Shown piece after piece: positions 63,956 to 64,000 of a stretch of 64,000 nt of DNA. The notes beneath the pieces are model-generated. The model did no database searches, was not told the DNA's origin, and was given only the letters and a program-made list of their open reading frames with translations. The DNA lies in NCBI RefSeq assembly GCF_004352915.1, contig NZ_SJSY01000072.1, forward strand, positions 365,968 to 429,967. The letters run 5' to 3'. Position 1 is the stretch's first letter; every line of letters starts with the position of its first letter. This DNA is from Flavobacterium zhairuonense. GTDB taxonomy: Bacteria; Bacteroidota; Bacteroidia; Flavobacteriales; Flavobacteriaceae. The position numbers and the translations under genes are program-made.

Positions 63956-63986
63956 TTGCAGGTTTTGAAAAAGCGTTCTACATTTG
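63956..63986 (+). promoter_or_regulatory. Stable-RNA promoter P2
   Basis: TTG (63956-63958), a 20-nt spacer and TACATTTG (63979-63986), followed by CACCCCGC. It is the second of a tandem pair 123 bp apart. The driven gene lies beyond the window, probably an rRNA or tRNA operon. Confidence 0.75.
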
Positions 63987-64000
63987 CACCCCGCAAAACA

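Larger units (their letters stand above)
63231..64000. other. 770-bp repeat-rich region leading to a stable-RNA promoter
   Basis: Contains the LLM terminator, a 16-bp TA-rich palindrome (about 63345-63360), a degenerate GTAGAGGCGCAC repeat (63394-63420), dispersed repeat copy B (63470-63566), octamer-like tracts related to CTTTGCGC (63628-63650 and 63675-63705), and two tandem promoters at the end. Open frames here are repeat-derived and not supported. Confidence 0.65.

Overview
This window looks like the chromosome of a Flavobacterium-type member of the Bacteroidota. The DNA is AT-rich. Starts have no Shine-Dalgarno sequence. Many genes are preceded by the Bacteroidota promoter (a TTG/TTTG box about 17-20 nt upstream of TAnnTTTG). 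The gene set is also typical: a 1270-residue RpoB, DUF3467 after rpoC, paired acnB/acnA and an XrtN exosortase pair. No transposase, integrase, tRNA or CRISPR array was seen. No gene is obviously broken; only rplA is cut by the window edge.

Layout. 1-10.1 kb: end of rplA, rplJ, rplL, rpoB, rpoC and a DUF3467 gene, all +, with structured leaders before rpoB and rpoC. 10.4-18.7 kb: O-antigen ligase/polymerase, prfC, a lipoprotein alpha-amylase resembling Thermococcales enzymes, a SurA-like foldase and a MoxR ATPase. 18.7-22.5 kb: a two-gene exosortase unit (VIT/PEP-CTERM substrate plus XrtN). 22.9-28 kb: acnB and acnA in tandem. 28-39 kb: Kelch protein, LysM/NlpC hydrolase, histidine kinase plus single-domain regulator, several small uncharacterised genes, an amino-acid permease and a DUF1810 protein. 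Three of the small genes share an unusual promoter architecture. 39-46.5 kb: a DNA-damage island (AlkB, DnaQ/GIY-YIG fusion, DnaE2-like polymerase, Y-family polymerase, and a divergent LexA-like self-cleaving repressor). 46.6-48.8 kb: an ArsR/AHSA1/DinB-fold operon and a PAP2 phosphatase. 49-60.8 kb: a large minus-strand kdp cluster. In transcription order it holds a sigma-54 response regulator, a 93-aa protein, three micro-ORFs (the middle one KdpF), kdpA, kdpB, kdpC, an outer-membrane porin, a kinase-less KdpD and a separate HAMP-PAS histidine kinase. 60.9-63.2 kb: a secreted polysaccharide deacetylase and a luciferase-like monooxygenase. The last 150 bp hold two tandem strong promoters that probably drive a stable-RNA operon just outside the window.

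How the genes work together. The kdp cluster appears to be a complete potassium-uptake module in which the usual KdpD/KdpE pair is replaced by a split sensor and an NtrC-type activator, and it adds an outer-membrane channel and two unexplained single-helix microproteins. The repair island reads as an inducible mutagenesis cassette under a LexA-like repressor. The intergenic DNA is unusually rich in structure: 7- and 8-nt periodic arrays (often arranged as inverted arms), several families of long palindromes, and two copies of a dispersed repeat whose central stem shows compensatory change.
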